Assembly: GCA_042217615.1 (NCBI GenBank)
Contig: JBDGSI010000015.1
Span: 1-26,071, forward strand
Direction: 5' to 3'
DNA: 26,071 nt
Origin: JBDGSM01 sp042217615
GTDB lineage: Archaea > Nanohalarchaeota > Nanosalinia > Nanosalinales > Nanosalinaceae
Position numbers and translations under genes: made by a program. Every line of letters begins with the position of its first letter. Position 1 is the first letter of the stretch. Shown here piece after piece: positions 7,031 through 15,111 of the stretch. Below the pieces are notes generated by a model. It did no database searches. It saw only the letters and a program-made list of their open reading frames with translations, and had not been told where the DNA came from.

Positions 7031-10000
7031 CTAACCTGCAAACTTTCCAAGGCCTGTCTGCCGGTTATCCTTTCCGAAAAGGCTTTGCAGTGTCTTGTTC
7101 AGCATTGTAACCTGCTGCCTGAGATACGGCGTGATTTCGTACTCGTCAATAATCTCTTTCGAAGGCTGCATGTACTTCTTGATAGTTCCCTCAGAAATAG
7201 TTAGAAGAACTTTACCTCCGCATTCAGGGCATTCCGCTGTCTCTTTACCTGTAGGAGCGATGGTCTGTTGTGTCATAGGCACACGCCTGAACTTGGTGTT
7301 ACAGTCCACACAACGCATCTCCTGAGATGAAAAGCTGCGCAGATTACCTCTTATATCCGGCAGGAAATGTTTCTGAAGAAGAAGTTCCGCAACTTTATCC
7401 TCATCAACCGCCTTCAGTTTCTCACCAAGACCTAGCTGCGCCGAAGTCTTATCACTCATCTCATCCAACGTAACATACTCCGACTGGTTAGGAGCATCCT
7501 CAACAGTACTTGTATCATGCGTAAAACTATGCCTGAACGGTTCCTCCGAATGCACGACGTCCTCACCGATCTCAATATCCGTATCAAGCTCCCACGGCTT
7601 CTTGTAATCCAGAGTCTCCTTGTAGAAACCAAGAGGATACTCATCAACAGTTTCAATCGCCCAGGCCTCGTCATCAACCTCATCAGGATTCAAAACCGTA
7701 GATAAGATCAGTGGAGCATCCATGGTGCGGGCTCCGGTAGCGTCAGGGAGGTAGTCGCGTGAAAAGTTGAGAAGGCCGTCCATAAGCAGTAGTATGGCGT
7801 CCTCATCTCCGTCCGCGTTCCTGCGCTTCCCTGCATGCCAGTAAGGATGTGAATAGATGCCTTTGGCGTCTGTAAACCCTATTATGCGTCCTACTGTTCC
7901 GCCGGAGGTGTGGGGGGCTAACCCGATCACAAGCTCTCCTACCAGGTCTTCTTTCTCTTCAATGTTGTAGAACGGTTCAAGGCCGTAGAACTTTTCCAAT
8001 AGCTCGTCAATAAAGTTTGCGACGCGTACAAAGTAATCGGAGGCCTTCAAAGTGTTTTCACCGTCGGGAATAACGATATCTTGAGGCCTAATCTCAAGAA
8101 CCTGGTCCTCGTGCTCCAGTTTATCTCCGTTAACGTCTTCAGTATAACCCAGTTCCCGAAGCTTTTCAACAGATACAGATATTTCCTCAGGCTTGAAATG
8201 GGTCATCGGAAGATCTGTAGCATCGTAACGTACAGTACCGTCTTTGTTAGCATACAGATCATATTTCTCCCGTAGAAGGCCTTTCTCGATCGGTTCAACA
8301 TGTTTATGCTTTGATGTCATCCCTCTGAACGACTTAAGGAGTTCCGGCGGGTTCTTCATCCCCAGATTTTCAAGCGCATCTTCCATCATCTTCTCTACAT
8401 TAATTTCAGCTTCTTTATAACGCCTGAAGTAGTCTGCACCGCATTTACCGCATTCTTCTGGTTTTTCATCGTACATCTTGCCGCAGCTGCCGCAGAAGTA
8501 GACCGGTTCCGCTGGAGCATCGCATTCACGGCAGAAACTGTAATGAGTAATTCTCCCACACTCTGTACATTTGTTATGTATTATTTCTTCTTCTACAGCG
8601 CCTTTTTCATAGCTCATGGAGAGATTTCTCATCCTTCCTCCTTCATCCTTGCCGCAGGGGAAGAGAAGCTGTGGATCTCCGTTTAAAGTTCTTCTCTCAG
8701 CTTTTTCAGGCCTTCCCATCCGGCCTCCTATGTAGTGAGGTGCCTGATCTCTGACCTCTATACCTGAAACTCGTTCTACAAACTCTGGGATATCTGAGGC
8801 CTCGTTTACGTATTTTATCTTTTTACTGTGATTGTTTTCGAGGTCCAGAAGTTTTCTGAAAACTTTTCTATGTTCTTCAGGCACTATTATTTTATCTTCT
8901 GCTTCCTTGCTGTGAGGTACAAGCATGTCTTCCAGGGCTTTCTTCGCTTTGTCTGTCCATTCACCGTCTTTCAAGGCTGTGTAGAGGGCTTTGAATCTTT
9001 CTGGACTGGTTTCGTTCCAGTGGTATGTCCAGGAAGGGTGAAGAGGTATTCCAAGCGCTTCCGATATTTTAAAGGCCTCTTCTGGTGTTGGATCACGTTC
9101 CTCAAAGCTTTTACCTAGTTTAACATCTTGTTCTTCCAAGGCTTTCTGAAGCTCTTTCTCCCACCATTCTTCGACATACGGTGATGGAAGCAGTTTTTTA
9201 CCGTTCTCCACGAACTCGCCGTAGGTTACAAGCATATCTCCGAGAAACAGTATTTCATCTATCCTGTTTTCCAGTTCCCTGGCTTCTTGCCTTGTCTCAA
9301 CTTTTCTTACATCTCCGTTCTCTAACCTGACTACAGGTGGGTGAATGCTGTCGCACGGTGTCCCAACTGTCCCTTTCATAGGGTACTCTGTCTTAAGCTG
9401 GGTTCCTGTCGCAATAAACCGTTCAGAAACCTCCATAGTCGCCGGATGGAACGAAACCGCCGCCAAACCATTTGTACGGGAATGACCATACCTAAGCCGG
9501 AAACCTCCTTTCTTACCTGGATGGGAGAAAACCGGTCTTCCAGCAGTCAGAGAACCCAGGTATTTGTCATCAGGAGTGTAATCAGAACTTTCCTCCTCAA
9601 ACTCTTCATCGTCGCTGCCTGAGGCATGCAGCTCTTTCTGAAGATCAAGATACTCTCCTATCCAATCCCAGTGCTCCAAACCAAAATCCTTCCCCCATTT
9701 CTCAATACGTTTCTTTATCTTAGGAGCCTTCAAAGGAAGACCATCCAGATACACAAGGCAAAGGCCTCCACGAATCCTGTTCGTATCCACCCTGTCCAAA
9801 TCCTTGTAATTGGAGACATCAAGATCCTCGGTCGGCGAACCTGTAACCTCAACAGGAACGTTCTCAGCAATCATCTCTGTCTCCTCACGTTCAGGACTGT
9901 ACTGCTTAGCCGTCACCCTGTTAATATAATCATCAACCTCAGTAGCATACCTCTTCAAAACCTTGTCAGATGGTTTAAACCTGTCAAGCCCTACACCAAG

Positions 10001-10510
10001 ACGCACATAATCCGCAAGCAACACACTCATAGCGGAAGCTGTACCCCCAGCAGACCTGATAGGCCCTGAATAATACACAGCAAGATACTCCGTTCCATCC
10101 CTGTTCTCCCTGACCCTGACATCTCCTATCCCTTCAAGAGGAGCAGTCGTAATACCGCCAGTCATATAAGAAACGCCTACACGGATACCTGCATCACAGG
10201 CCTTCTCAACATCATCAAACTCGTAAAAATCTCCTTCAGCTACTTCACGGCCGATCTGGAACGCAACCCTTTCATCATTCTTGCCGTACTCATCCTCAAG
10301 CTCCCTAATCCTCTCAGGAACACCTTGATCCTCCAGCTCAGGGAACTTAGCTGCCATCACCAACGAAGAGGCCTTCTCCGGCAGATCTGTTGCAACAGGG
10401 ATATCAACCTTATCCTCAGGATCCCTAGACTGGTCACGAGCTTTCTCACCCAGTTCATAGGCCTCCTCAGTCTTCTCCGAAATCCTCTCAAAGTATTCGT
10501 CCGCGTTCAA
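7031..10510 (-). CDS. polC: Family D DNA polymerase, large (catalytic) subunit DP2
   Basis: The 1159-residue protein is the polymerase subunit of the archaeal replicative PolD. The active-site segment RRNADGDED carries the two catalytic aspartates D900 and D902 of the double-psi beta-barrel core. Zinc-binding clusters are visible at about 648-690 (CTECGR ... CRECD ... CGSCGKMY ... CGKCGADY) and 1065-1098 (CVDCN ... CPECGG). The N-terminal part contains YYSGPIRSAGGTASAMSVLL, typical of DP2. No intein interrupts it. The length is slightly below the usual 1150-1300. The start is TTG at 10508-10510, overlapping the TGA of the upstream HAD gene as TTGA, with GGTGA 7 bases upstream. The start codon is itself part of an AAGGCCTTG motif. 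It partners the DP1 product encoded at 11450-13045. Confidence 0.97.
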   Translation of the reverse strand: MNADEYFERISEKTEEAYELGEKARDQSRDPEDKVDIPVATDLPEKASSLVMAAKFPELEDQGVPERIRELEDEYGKNDERVAFQIGREVAEGDFYEFDDVEKACDAGIRVGVSYMTGGITTAPLEGIGDVRVRENRDGTEYLAVYYSGPIRSAGGTASAMSVLLADYVRLGVGLDRFKPSDKVLKRYATEVDDYINRVTAKQYSPEREETEMIAENVPVEVTGSPTEDLDVSNYKDLDRVDTNRIRGGLCLVYLDGLPLKAPKIKKRIEKWGKDFGLEHWDWIGEYLDLQKELHASGSDDEEFEEESSDYTPDDKYLGSLTAGRPVFSHPGKKGGFRLRYGHSRTNGLAAVSFHPATMEVSERFIATGTQLKTEYPMKGTVGTPCDSIHPPVVRLENGDVRKVETRQEARELENRIDEILFLGDMLVTYGEFVENGKKLLPSPYVEEWWEKELQKALEEQDVKLGKSFEERDPTPEEAFKISEALGIPLHPSWTYHWNETSPERFKALYTALKDGEWTDKAKKALEDMLVPHSKEAEDKIIVPEEHRKVFRKLLDLENNHSKKIKYVNEASDIPEFVERVSGIEVRDQAPHYIGGRMGRPEKAERRTLNGDPQLLFPCGKDEGGRMRNLSMSYEKGAVEEEIIHNKCTECGRITHYSFCRECDAPAEPVYFCGSCGKMYDEKPEECGKCGADYFRRYKEAEINVEKMMEDALENLGMKNPPELLKSFRGMTSKHKHVEPIEKGLLREKYDLYANKDGTVRYDATDLPMTHFKPEEISVSVEKLRELGYTEDVNGDKLEHEDQVLEIRPQDIVIPDGENTLKASDYFVRVANFIDELLEKFYGLEPFYNIEEKEDLVGELVIGLAPHTSGGTVGRIIGFTDAKGIYSHPYWHAGKRRNADGDEDAILLLMDGLLNFSRDYLPDATGARTMDAPLILSTVLNPDEVDDEAWAIETVDEYPLGFYKETLDYKKPWELDTDIEIGEDVVHSEEPFRHSFTHDTSTVEDAPNQSEYVTLDEMSDKTSAQLGLGEKLKAVDEDKVAELLLQKHFLPDIRGNLRSFSSQEMRCVDCNTKFRRVPMTQQTIAPTGKETAECPECGGKVLLTISEGTIKKYMQPSKEIIDEYEITPYLRQQVTMLNKTLQSLFGKDNRQTGLGKFAG

Positions 10511-11301
10511 GGCCTTTCACCATTCAAAACCTGTTTAGCTTTTTCCAAAACCTCTTCAAAACTTCCTGAAAAAGCATCTATACCACAGTAATCTATTTTA
10601 TCAACATTCTCTACCATAAAGCCTTCATCAGCCGCCTCAGCCGCTGAAACATCGTTTTCACCGTTTCCAACAAACCAGACCTCTTTAACTCCTGCCTCAT
10701 TCATTTCATCAACCACCAAGGCCTTATCATGAGAGTAAGGTCTCTTCTCAATAAACCTGAACCTGCCGTCTTTGAACTTGAAAGTCCATGAAGGAACCAC
10801 AAAATCTGCTTCAAGCCTTTCAGCAGCAGTAACAGAAAGACTTTTCGATGTATGAGATACAATACCTGTCTTAAAACCTTTATCCTGGAAAAAATGCACA
10901 AGCTCCTCTGATCTAGGCCTTAAATTCAGAAACGATTTATTGTACCATTCAAGAAGTTCTTGAGCCGTGCTGTGATCCGTCCTGTCCAGGAGACTGTTTA
11001 ACCTTTCAACATTCTCCTCTTCAAACTCTTCATGAGTTATTTCATCACTCCACCAGGCCTTAACTCTTTCAAAGTAGTCAGAAGGCTTCTCTCCTGCCAA
11101 CAGATTTAACCCGCTCCAGTAACCTAGATCTGTCTCTACTTCAAAGCTTTCATCTTCCTCAAAAAGCTGGTATACGTGCTCAGGTCGGGGATCTTCTGGG
11201 ACGCCCGGGCTGTCAGGCGTTAAAGTTCCTTCAACATCCATTAAAACCACTTTCTCACCTTTCAAGGCCTTGAAGTCCTCTACTCCTGTAAGTATATTCA
11301 T
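10507..11301 (-). CDS. HAD-superfamily phosphatase (phosphoserine phosphatase-like) between the PolD subunits
   Basis: The 264-residue protein has HAD motif I MDVEGTLTP (D22; the second acidic residue is E24 rather than Asp), motif II S149 in GIVSHTSKS, motif III K193, and motif IV GNGENDVSAAE (D217). The DxE variant occurs in several phosphoserine phosphatase-like HADs, so activity is plausible, but the substrate is unknown. A helical cap occupies about residues 35-130. The ATG at 11299-11301 has a perfect GGAGGTGA ten bases upstream. Its stop overlaps the DP2 start, so DP1, this gene and DP2 form a coupled unit. A metabolic enzyme between two replicative polymerase subunits suggests either chance packing or a link to nucleotide or primer-end chemistry; that is speculation. 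Confidence 0.88.
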   Translation of the reverse strand: MNILTGVEDFKALKGEKVVLMDVEGTLTPDSPGVPEDPRPEHVYQLFEEDESFEVETDLGYWSGLNLLAGEKPSDYFERVKAWWSDEITHEEFEEENVERLNSLLDRTDHSTAQELLEWYNKSFLNLRPRSEELVHFFQDKGFKTGIVSHTSKSLSVTAAERLEADFVVPSWTFKFKDGRFRFIEKRPYSHDKALVVDEMNEAGVKEVWFVGNGENDVSAAEAADEGFMVENVDKIDYCGIDAFSGSFEEVLEKAKQVLNGERP

Positions 11302-11304
11302 TAA

Positions 11305-11467
11305 AACTGTTTCACCTCCGAATTTCTGAACCTGAAGATTCCTCTAGTCTTCTGCGACCAGTAACCAGAGGTTGCAGGAGTTCGACCATTATAATGCCTG
11401 GCTCCGATGAGCCATGCCTTGCGTGCCAACTGAGCGTAACCAGTTGCCTTCAGAACTGTTTCACCTC
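11305..11467. repeat. 14-bp direct repeats bounding a 149-bp repeat unit at the DP1-HAD junction
   Basis: AACTGTTTCACCTC occurs at 11305-11318 and again at 11454-11467. The downstream copy is the Shine-Dalgarno and spacer of the HAD gene; the other is the last codons of DP1. The 135 bases between them look inserted. Fusing the repeats would give DP1 ending EVKQF with its stop running straight into the HAD ATG. On the minus strand the insert contains CAACTG/CAGTTG and TGGCTC/GAGCCA stems, two copies of CTGGTTAC, and CTGAAG/CTTCAG near its ends. A frame through it, also ending EVKQF before a stop, is rich in Arg, Gly, Ser and Thr and poor in Asp/Glu, unlike native proteins, and has no convincing start. 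Confidence 0.6.
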
Positions 11468-13045
11468 TGTCTTCCTTGTTTTCAGATTCATCAAGGTGAC
11501 TTTTCCTGGATCAGGTTCGTGGCCGACTCGTTTCTGGAAGTCTGTCTGGGCCTGGAAGGTGGAGGAACAGATCACGTTTACGCCTTTGTAGCTGGAGACA
11601 GCATGGCTGTGGAAATGGCCTGAAACCATGACGTCAGGCTTCTCCTCTATAACCATGTGATCCTTATCTTCTGGTGAAAGCATGTTGCTGCCGTAAGTCG
11701 GCGCCAGATGCCTTCTCTTCAGCAAATCAATCATTACACGGTCCGGCTCATCGTAAGCGTTTTCACGGAGCTCCTGAATCCTATCCACATGATCATCAAA
11801 GCTGTAACCGTGATAAAGCAAATGCTTAACACCCTTGCCTTCAATACCGTGAAGCCTGACCATCTGCGGGTTCTGAACCCTGTGAACATTGTCATACTCA
11901 TGAATCCTGGTAAAAGCATCTTCAGAAATCCTGGGCTGCGGCTCCGAAAGCCTGGTGATATCATGGTTCCCAGGACCGATAATAATCTGTACATCCTCCG
12001 GTATCCTATCAACCCAGTCCTCAAACAGTTCATACTGCTTGTAAATATCATTAACCCTTAACTCATCCTCCTGGCCAGGATAAATACCAACCCCTTCAAC
12101 CAGATCCCCCGCGATAACCAGATAACCAACTTTAGAGGCCTCATCAGTTGCAAGCCAGTCACCAAACCTGTTCAAACGCTCAGTCAAGGTATCAACAGAA
12201 CCCATATGCAGATCCGAAATATAAGCCGCATAAACCTCATCCTCAACAGAAGCCGTATCACCCTGCGGAATAGGAAGATCAGGCCTTACAACACTGTCCG
12301 CATAGATAATATCGCCGCCCATACTGCCCTGAACACCTATAACCTCGTCAGGAACAATCATCTCTCCCTCTCTCTCATCAACCAAGGCCTTAAACACTCC
12401 TGTCTTATCCTCAAGCTCCACAATCCATTTACCCGAACTTGTAGAGTACTTGCTCTTAACAAGGCCTACTGTAGCGGCTTGATCTCCTTCATCCTTCCTA
12501 TCCAGTCTTTTAATAGTGGTAGCTGCCTGCAGACGTGTACGCCGCGTTAAAAGCTTTCTCATTCTCTCATATCTATCATTGTAATACGATAGAAACTCCG
12601 GAACATCCTTCTCCTGCTTCGTAATCTCTGCTTCATCAAGAATCTCTACCTTCGTCCTATTAGTTTCCCTACGTCCTGTGTCACGTAGCTCAACAGTTTT
12701 ATCAGCGGAGAAATTGGAGCTTCGACGTCTGTAAAGGCCTTCATCTACCTCATCCTCAGAACTTTCCTGGTCCGTACCCATTCCTTCCCCCTGATCATTA
12801 ATTGAACCTTCACTTATATCAGCGTCAGAAGTATCGGACTCAACCTCGACAGTTCCATCTGTCTTAACCACCTGTTTCTGCCCCACCTTCTCCCTCAAAG
12901 ACTCAACCATTCCCGCAGAAACATACATAGGAGTAGTATCAAACTCCTTAATCATCTCAACATCTCTCATAGTCAACTTCTGGGCAGCATCACTTCCAAC
13001 CATGCAGCCCTGCTCCGTCAACTTCTTCACAGCTTCTTCATTCAA
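11450..13045 (-). CDS. polB: Family D DNA polymerase, small subunit DP1 (proofreading exonuclease)
   Basis: The 531-residue protein is the 3'-5' exonuclease subunit of PolD. The C-terminal calcineurin-like phosphoesterase domain shows its metal-binding motifs in order: SDLHMGS (D278, H280), GDLVEGVG (D314), GPGNHD (N360, H361) and SGHFHSH (about 475-481). An OB-fold region lies at about 165-255. It is preceded by a long acidic low-complexity linker (about 60-115) and a small N-terminal helical domain. The start is TTG at 13043-13045, with GGAGG about 12 bases upstream; GTG at codon 6 is an alternative. It follows orc1 by 38 bases and precedes the HAD gene. The last codons are part of the 14-bp direct repeat described separately. 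Confidence 0.96.
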   Translation of the reverse strand: MNEEAVKKLTEQGCMVGSDAAQKLTMRDVEMIKEFDTTPMYVSAGMVESLREKVGQKQVVKTDGTVEVESDTSDADISEGSINDQGEGMGTDQESSEDEVDEGLYRRRSSNFSADKTVELRDTGRRETNRTKVEILDEAEITKQEKDVPEFLSYYNDRYERMRKLLTRRTRLQAATTIKRLDRKDEGDQAATVGLVKSKYSTSSGKWIVELEDKTGVFKALVDEREGEMIVPDEVIGVQGSMGGDIIYADSVVRPDLPIPQGDTASVEDEVYAAYISDLHMGSVDTLTERLNRFGDWLATDEASKVGYLVIAGDLVEGVGIYPGQEDELRVNDIYKQYELFEDWVDRIPEDVQIIIGPGNHDITRLSEPQPRISEDAFTRIHEYDNVHRVQNPQMVRLHGIEGKGVKHLLYHGYSFDDHVDRIQELRENAYDEPDRVMIDLLKRRHLAPTYGSNMLSPEDKDHMVIEEKPDVMVSGHFHSHAVSSYKGVNVICSSTFQAQTDFQKRVGHEPDPGKVTLMNLKTRKTEVKQF

Positions 13046-13083
13046 AACCCTATCAAACCTCCTTATCCTCCTTTAAGGCCTTT

Positions 13084-14294
13084 CTACCCCTCTATATAGA
13101 ACTTTTCTTCAACCATTTCCTCAAGCTGCTCCCTGATATTCTCAGACAGATCAACACTTATCTCACGTGTCCTGCCGTAACGGCCCTTCGAAATAACCTT
13201 GGCATTAACCACGCCAAGCATATCAAGCTCCGAGATCAGGCCTGAAACACGTCTCTGAGTCAGTTCAGAGACCTCTACCTCCTGACAAAGCTCCTTATAC
13301 TCACTGTAGACATCACCTGTCGCAATCTCATCCTCATCCTCGGTCATATCCAGTATAGTATACAAAACAAGCTTCGAATGCTTAGGCTGATTCCTAACGG
13401 TCTCAACCACACGATCACGCTCAATCTTGCTCTGAGCCTTGTTAACATGCTCCTTCCCAATAGTCTCAACCTCAGAACGTTCCGACAACTCGCCAGCAAC
13501 ACGAAGCAAATCCAAAGCCCTACGAGCATCACCATGCTCCTGAGCAGCCAAAGCAGAACACTTAGAAATCACACCATCCTCCAAAACACCATCAACAAAG
13601 GCCTTATCCGTCCTATCCCTTAGAATCTCCCTCAACTCAATAGCATTGTACGGTGAGAAAATAATCTCCTCCTCAGACAGAGAAGACTTAACACGAGAAT
13701 CCATGTAATCAGTAAAGTTCAAATCATTGCTGATACCAAGAATAGAAACCTTGGTCTCATCCAAATCATCATTAATCCTTGTAAGATTATACAGGAACTC
13801 ATCACCCACCTTCTTCACAAGTGCGTCGATCTCGTCCAGCGCTATCACAACAACTCCGCCCTGCTCCTTCAAAGCCTTAAGAAACGGTTATAGATCTCAT
13901 CAGTAGGAAGGCCTGTAGAAGGAACATCTTCTCCCAGCTGTCTCGCAAGCTTCGCCAATAAACGGTACTCAGTATCCGCAACTTTCTTCATCTTGCAGTT
14001 AATATACAGAATATTGAGATCGATCTCCTGTTCACAAGCAACACTCCTCAACTGGTCAGTAACATGCTTAACAACCAAAGTCTTCCCGGTACCTACAGAA
14101 CCGTAAAGAAAGACGTTGCTAGGATCATTACCTTTTAGAGATGGAGCCAGAATTGAAGCCAAGTCGTTAATCTGCTCATCCCTATGAAGAATATTATCCG
14201 GTTTATAATTGGTGGTCAAAGCATCCTTATTCTTGAAAACAGAATCCTTATCGATATAGTTAGAAAACATCGACTTCAAATTGCTCTGACTCAT
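13084..14294 (-). pseudogene. orc1: Orc1/Cdc6 replication initiator, coding frame split by a one-base deletion
   Basis: Together the two frames give a full-length initiator of about 403 residues. The first frame (14294 to about 13869) has the N-terminal segment and Walker A YGSVGTGKT (G65-T72), and ends prematurely at NRFLRL. The second (from about 13872) resumes with KEQGGVVVIALDEID (Walker B), sensor 1 (ILGISND), the lid domain and a C-terminal winged helix (about 310-400). Adding one A near 13877-13880 restores FLKALKEQGG. This AAA+ protein binds ORBs at the origin and loads MCM. The ATG at 14292-14294 has GGAGGGG just upstream. An initiator should be essential, so a sequencing error, another initiator elsewhere or recoding must be considered. 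It is flagged as pseudogene only because the frame is broken. Confidence 0.85.
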
Positions 14295-14346
14295 TTAACC
14301 CCCTCCAGACCGTGACCAGAATTTTCCATATCAAATCCCCCGTAAA

Positions 14347-14365
14347 CCTCTACTTGAAACTAAGG
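14347..14365 (+). promoter_or_regulatory. ORB1 (degenerate), overlapping the orc1 promoter
   Basis: CCTCTACTTGAAACTAAGG matches the ORB core but lacks the final G run. It abuts the orc1 TATA element, so initiator binding could repress orc1. Confidence 0.6.
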
Positions 14366-14374
14366 TTTATATTC
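14364..14374 (-). promoter_or_regulatory. TATA box for orc1
   Basis: On the minus strand AATATAAACC lies about 70-80 bases upstream of the orc1 ATG, giving a leader of around 45-50 bases with the GGAGGGG ribosome-binding site. Confidence 0.5.
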
Positions 14375-14407
14375 TCTTCCATCCGAAGCCAGGGTGGTAA
14401 CCGCCCC

Positions 14408-14430
14408 CACCCCCTGATTTCGTGTGGAAC
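14408..14430 (-). promoter_or_regulatory. ORB2
   Basis: The minus strand reads TTCCACACGAAATCAGGGGG followed by TG. This is a strong ORB match with the G-rich end pointing away from the unwinding region. Confidence 0.8.
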
Positions 14431-14450
14431 TCTAGCTTGCCCAAAGTTTC

Positions 14451-14508
14451 AGAGTATAACAGTGTTATAATGTTATAACGTTGTTATAACGTATTTCGTT
14501 GTTATACT
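14451..14508. other. AT-rich duplex-unwinding element with GTTATAA iterations
   Basis: The segment contains overlapping copies of GTTATAA/TTATAAC (around 14464, 14472 and 14483, with degenerate neighbours at 14454 and 14501). It sits between oppositely oriented ORB2 and ORB3. Confidence 0.75.
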
Positions 14509-14532
14509 GAGAAATCTCGGCCTCAGAACCTC

Positions 14533-14556
14533 TTCCACTTGAAACGAAGGGGTGGG
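14533..14556 (+). promoter_or_regulatory. ORB3 (best match)
   Basis: TTCCACTTGAAACGAAGGGG followed by TGGG is the closest match in the window to the archaeal ORB consensus. It is oriented opposite to ORB2. Confidence 0.85.
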
Positions 14557-14563
14557 TAGGACG

Positions 14564-14574
14564 CTATTTAAAAA
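14564..14574 (+). promoter_or_regulatory. TATA-like element inside the origin
   Basis: GCTATTTAAAAAC just right of ORB3 is a good TATA match on the plus strand. No convincing gene starts within 100 bases, so it could drive an origin-associated transcript or simply be AT-rich origin DNA. Confidence 0.3.
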
Positions 14575-14801
14575 CAGAGCTACCGGAAACACAATATTTC
14601 CTCTACTTCTCCCTGTTTTAACAGAAACAACACCTTTCCGCTAACACCCCAAGCAAGATAACACCGTTATATTTTTTTGTTGGTGGATCAGAGAAACCAT
14701 GTTTTTCCTCATAAAACCAAGAAAGCCTGTAATCCTTTGAAGAAGCTGAGGACTTTTTCTAAACTGTTTGATAATTCTTTTTTTCTTTCAAAGGCCTTCA
14801 A

Positions 14802-14824
14802 CACCCCCTGGTTTCATGTGGAGA
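14802..14824 (-). promoter_or_regulatory. ORB4
   Basis: The minus strand reads CTCCACATGAAACCAGGGGG followed by TG. It is a strong ORB match separated from the ORB2/ORB3 pair. An AAGGCCTT copy lies 5-12 bases to its left. Confidence 0.8.
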
Positions 14825-14885
14825 TTTGGTGTTAGAGAGTTTTTCAAAAATGTTCTTAAGTTCTGGTGTTTCATAGTCCTCGTTA

Positions 14886-15044
14886 GTGAGTCACGAATCC
14901 TCTGAAGCTGATGCAGGTCCCGGAAATTTCAAGAAAATGGCGGCATCCCTCATCGCAGGCCTTGTAATAGCTATTGGCCAGGTGATAAGGGCGGTGCTGA
15001 GAACAGTTTTCGGTATTATCTCAATGCTTGCTGGTGCAGCATAG
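14886..15044 (+). CDS. Possible small hydrophobic protein next to the origin
   Basis: A 52-codon frame starts with GTG at 14886, with an in-frame ATG at codon 18 (14937). It encodes a polar N-terminus (SHESSEADAGPGNFKK) and then a hydrophobic C-terminal half (ASLIAGLVIAIGQVIRAV ... VFGIISMLAGAA), which could form one or two short membrane or amphipathic helices. It is followed by TTTTT (15045-15049), a plausible archaeal terminator. It contains an AGGCCT motif in the Gly-Leu frame like neighbouring real genes. No Shine-Dalgarno is visible, and I recognise no family. If real it would be a small membrane peptide; it may be spurious. Confidence 0.4.
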   Translation: MSHESSEADAGPGNFKKMAASLIAGLVIAIGQVIRAVLRTVFGIISMLAGAA

Positions 15045-15111
15045 TTTTTAGGTTCTGGAAAAAGGTTATGAAACTGCAACCGGATTCCAGTAAGTAAGAG
15101 GAAAAAAGGTA

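Larger units (their letters stand above)
14347..14824. other. Chromosomal replication origin (oriC) with ORBs and AT-rich unwinding region
   Basis: The non-coding stretch after orc1 carries four matches to the archaeal origin recognition box (ORB). Shared pattern: YTCCAC, two bases, GAAAY, two or three bases, GGGGTG. ORB2 (minus) and ORB3 (plus) point outward from an AT-rich segment at 14451-14508 built of GTTATAA repeats. ORB1 lies in the orc1 promoter and ORB4 about 250 bases further right. This inverted-ORB layout around an unwinding element, beside orc1/cdc6, is the standard archaeal origin plan. The stretch 14575-14790 contains T-rich tracts and no gene I can support; 14825-14885 holds nothing recognised. 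Confidence 0.9.

Noticed and set aside
7031..10510. Intein in PolD large subunit
   Set aside because: The family motifs run continuously and the length is normal; no splicing-domain motifs are visible.
11330..11440. tRNA-like segment (GCTCAGTTGG, TCGAACTCC) within the inserted 135 bases
   Set aside because: The pieces are not spaced for D- and T-arms, the acceptor pairing is imperfect, and the anticodon loop has the wrong size.
14451..14508. CRISPR-like or iteron plasmid repeats in the GTTATAA region
   Set aside because: Repeats are too short and overlapping, without spacers; the flanking ORBs explain the region as an origin unwinding element.
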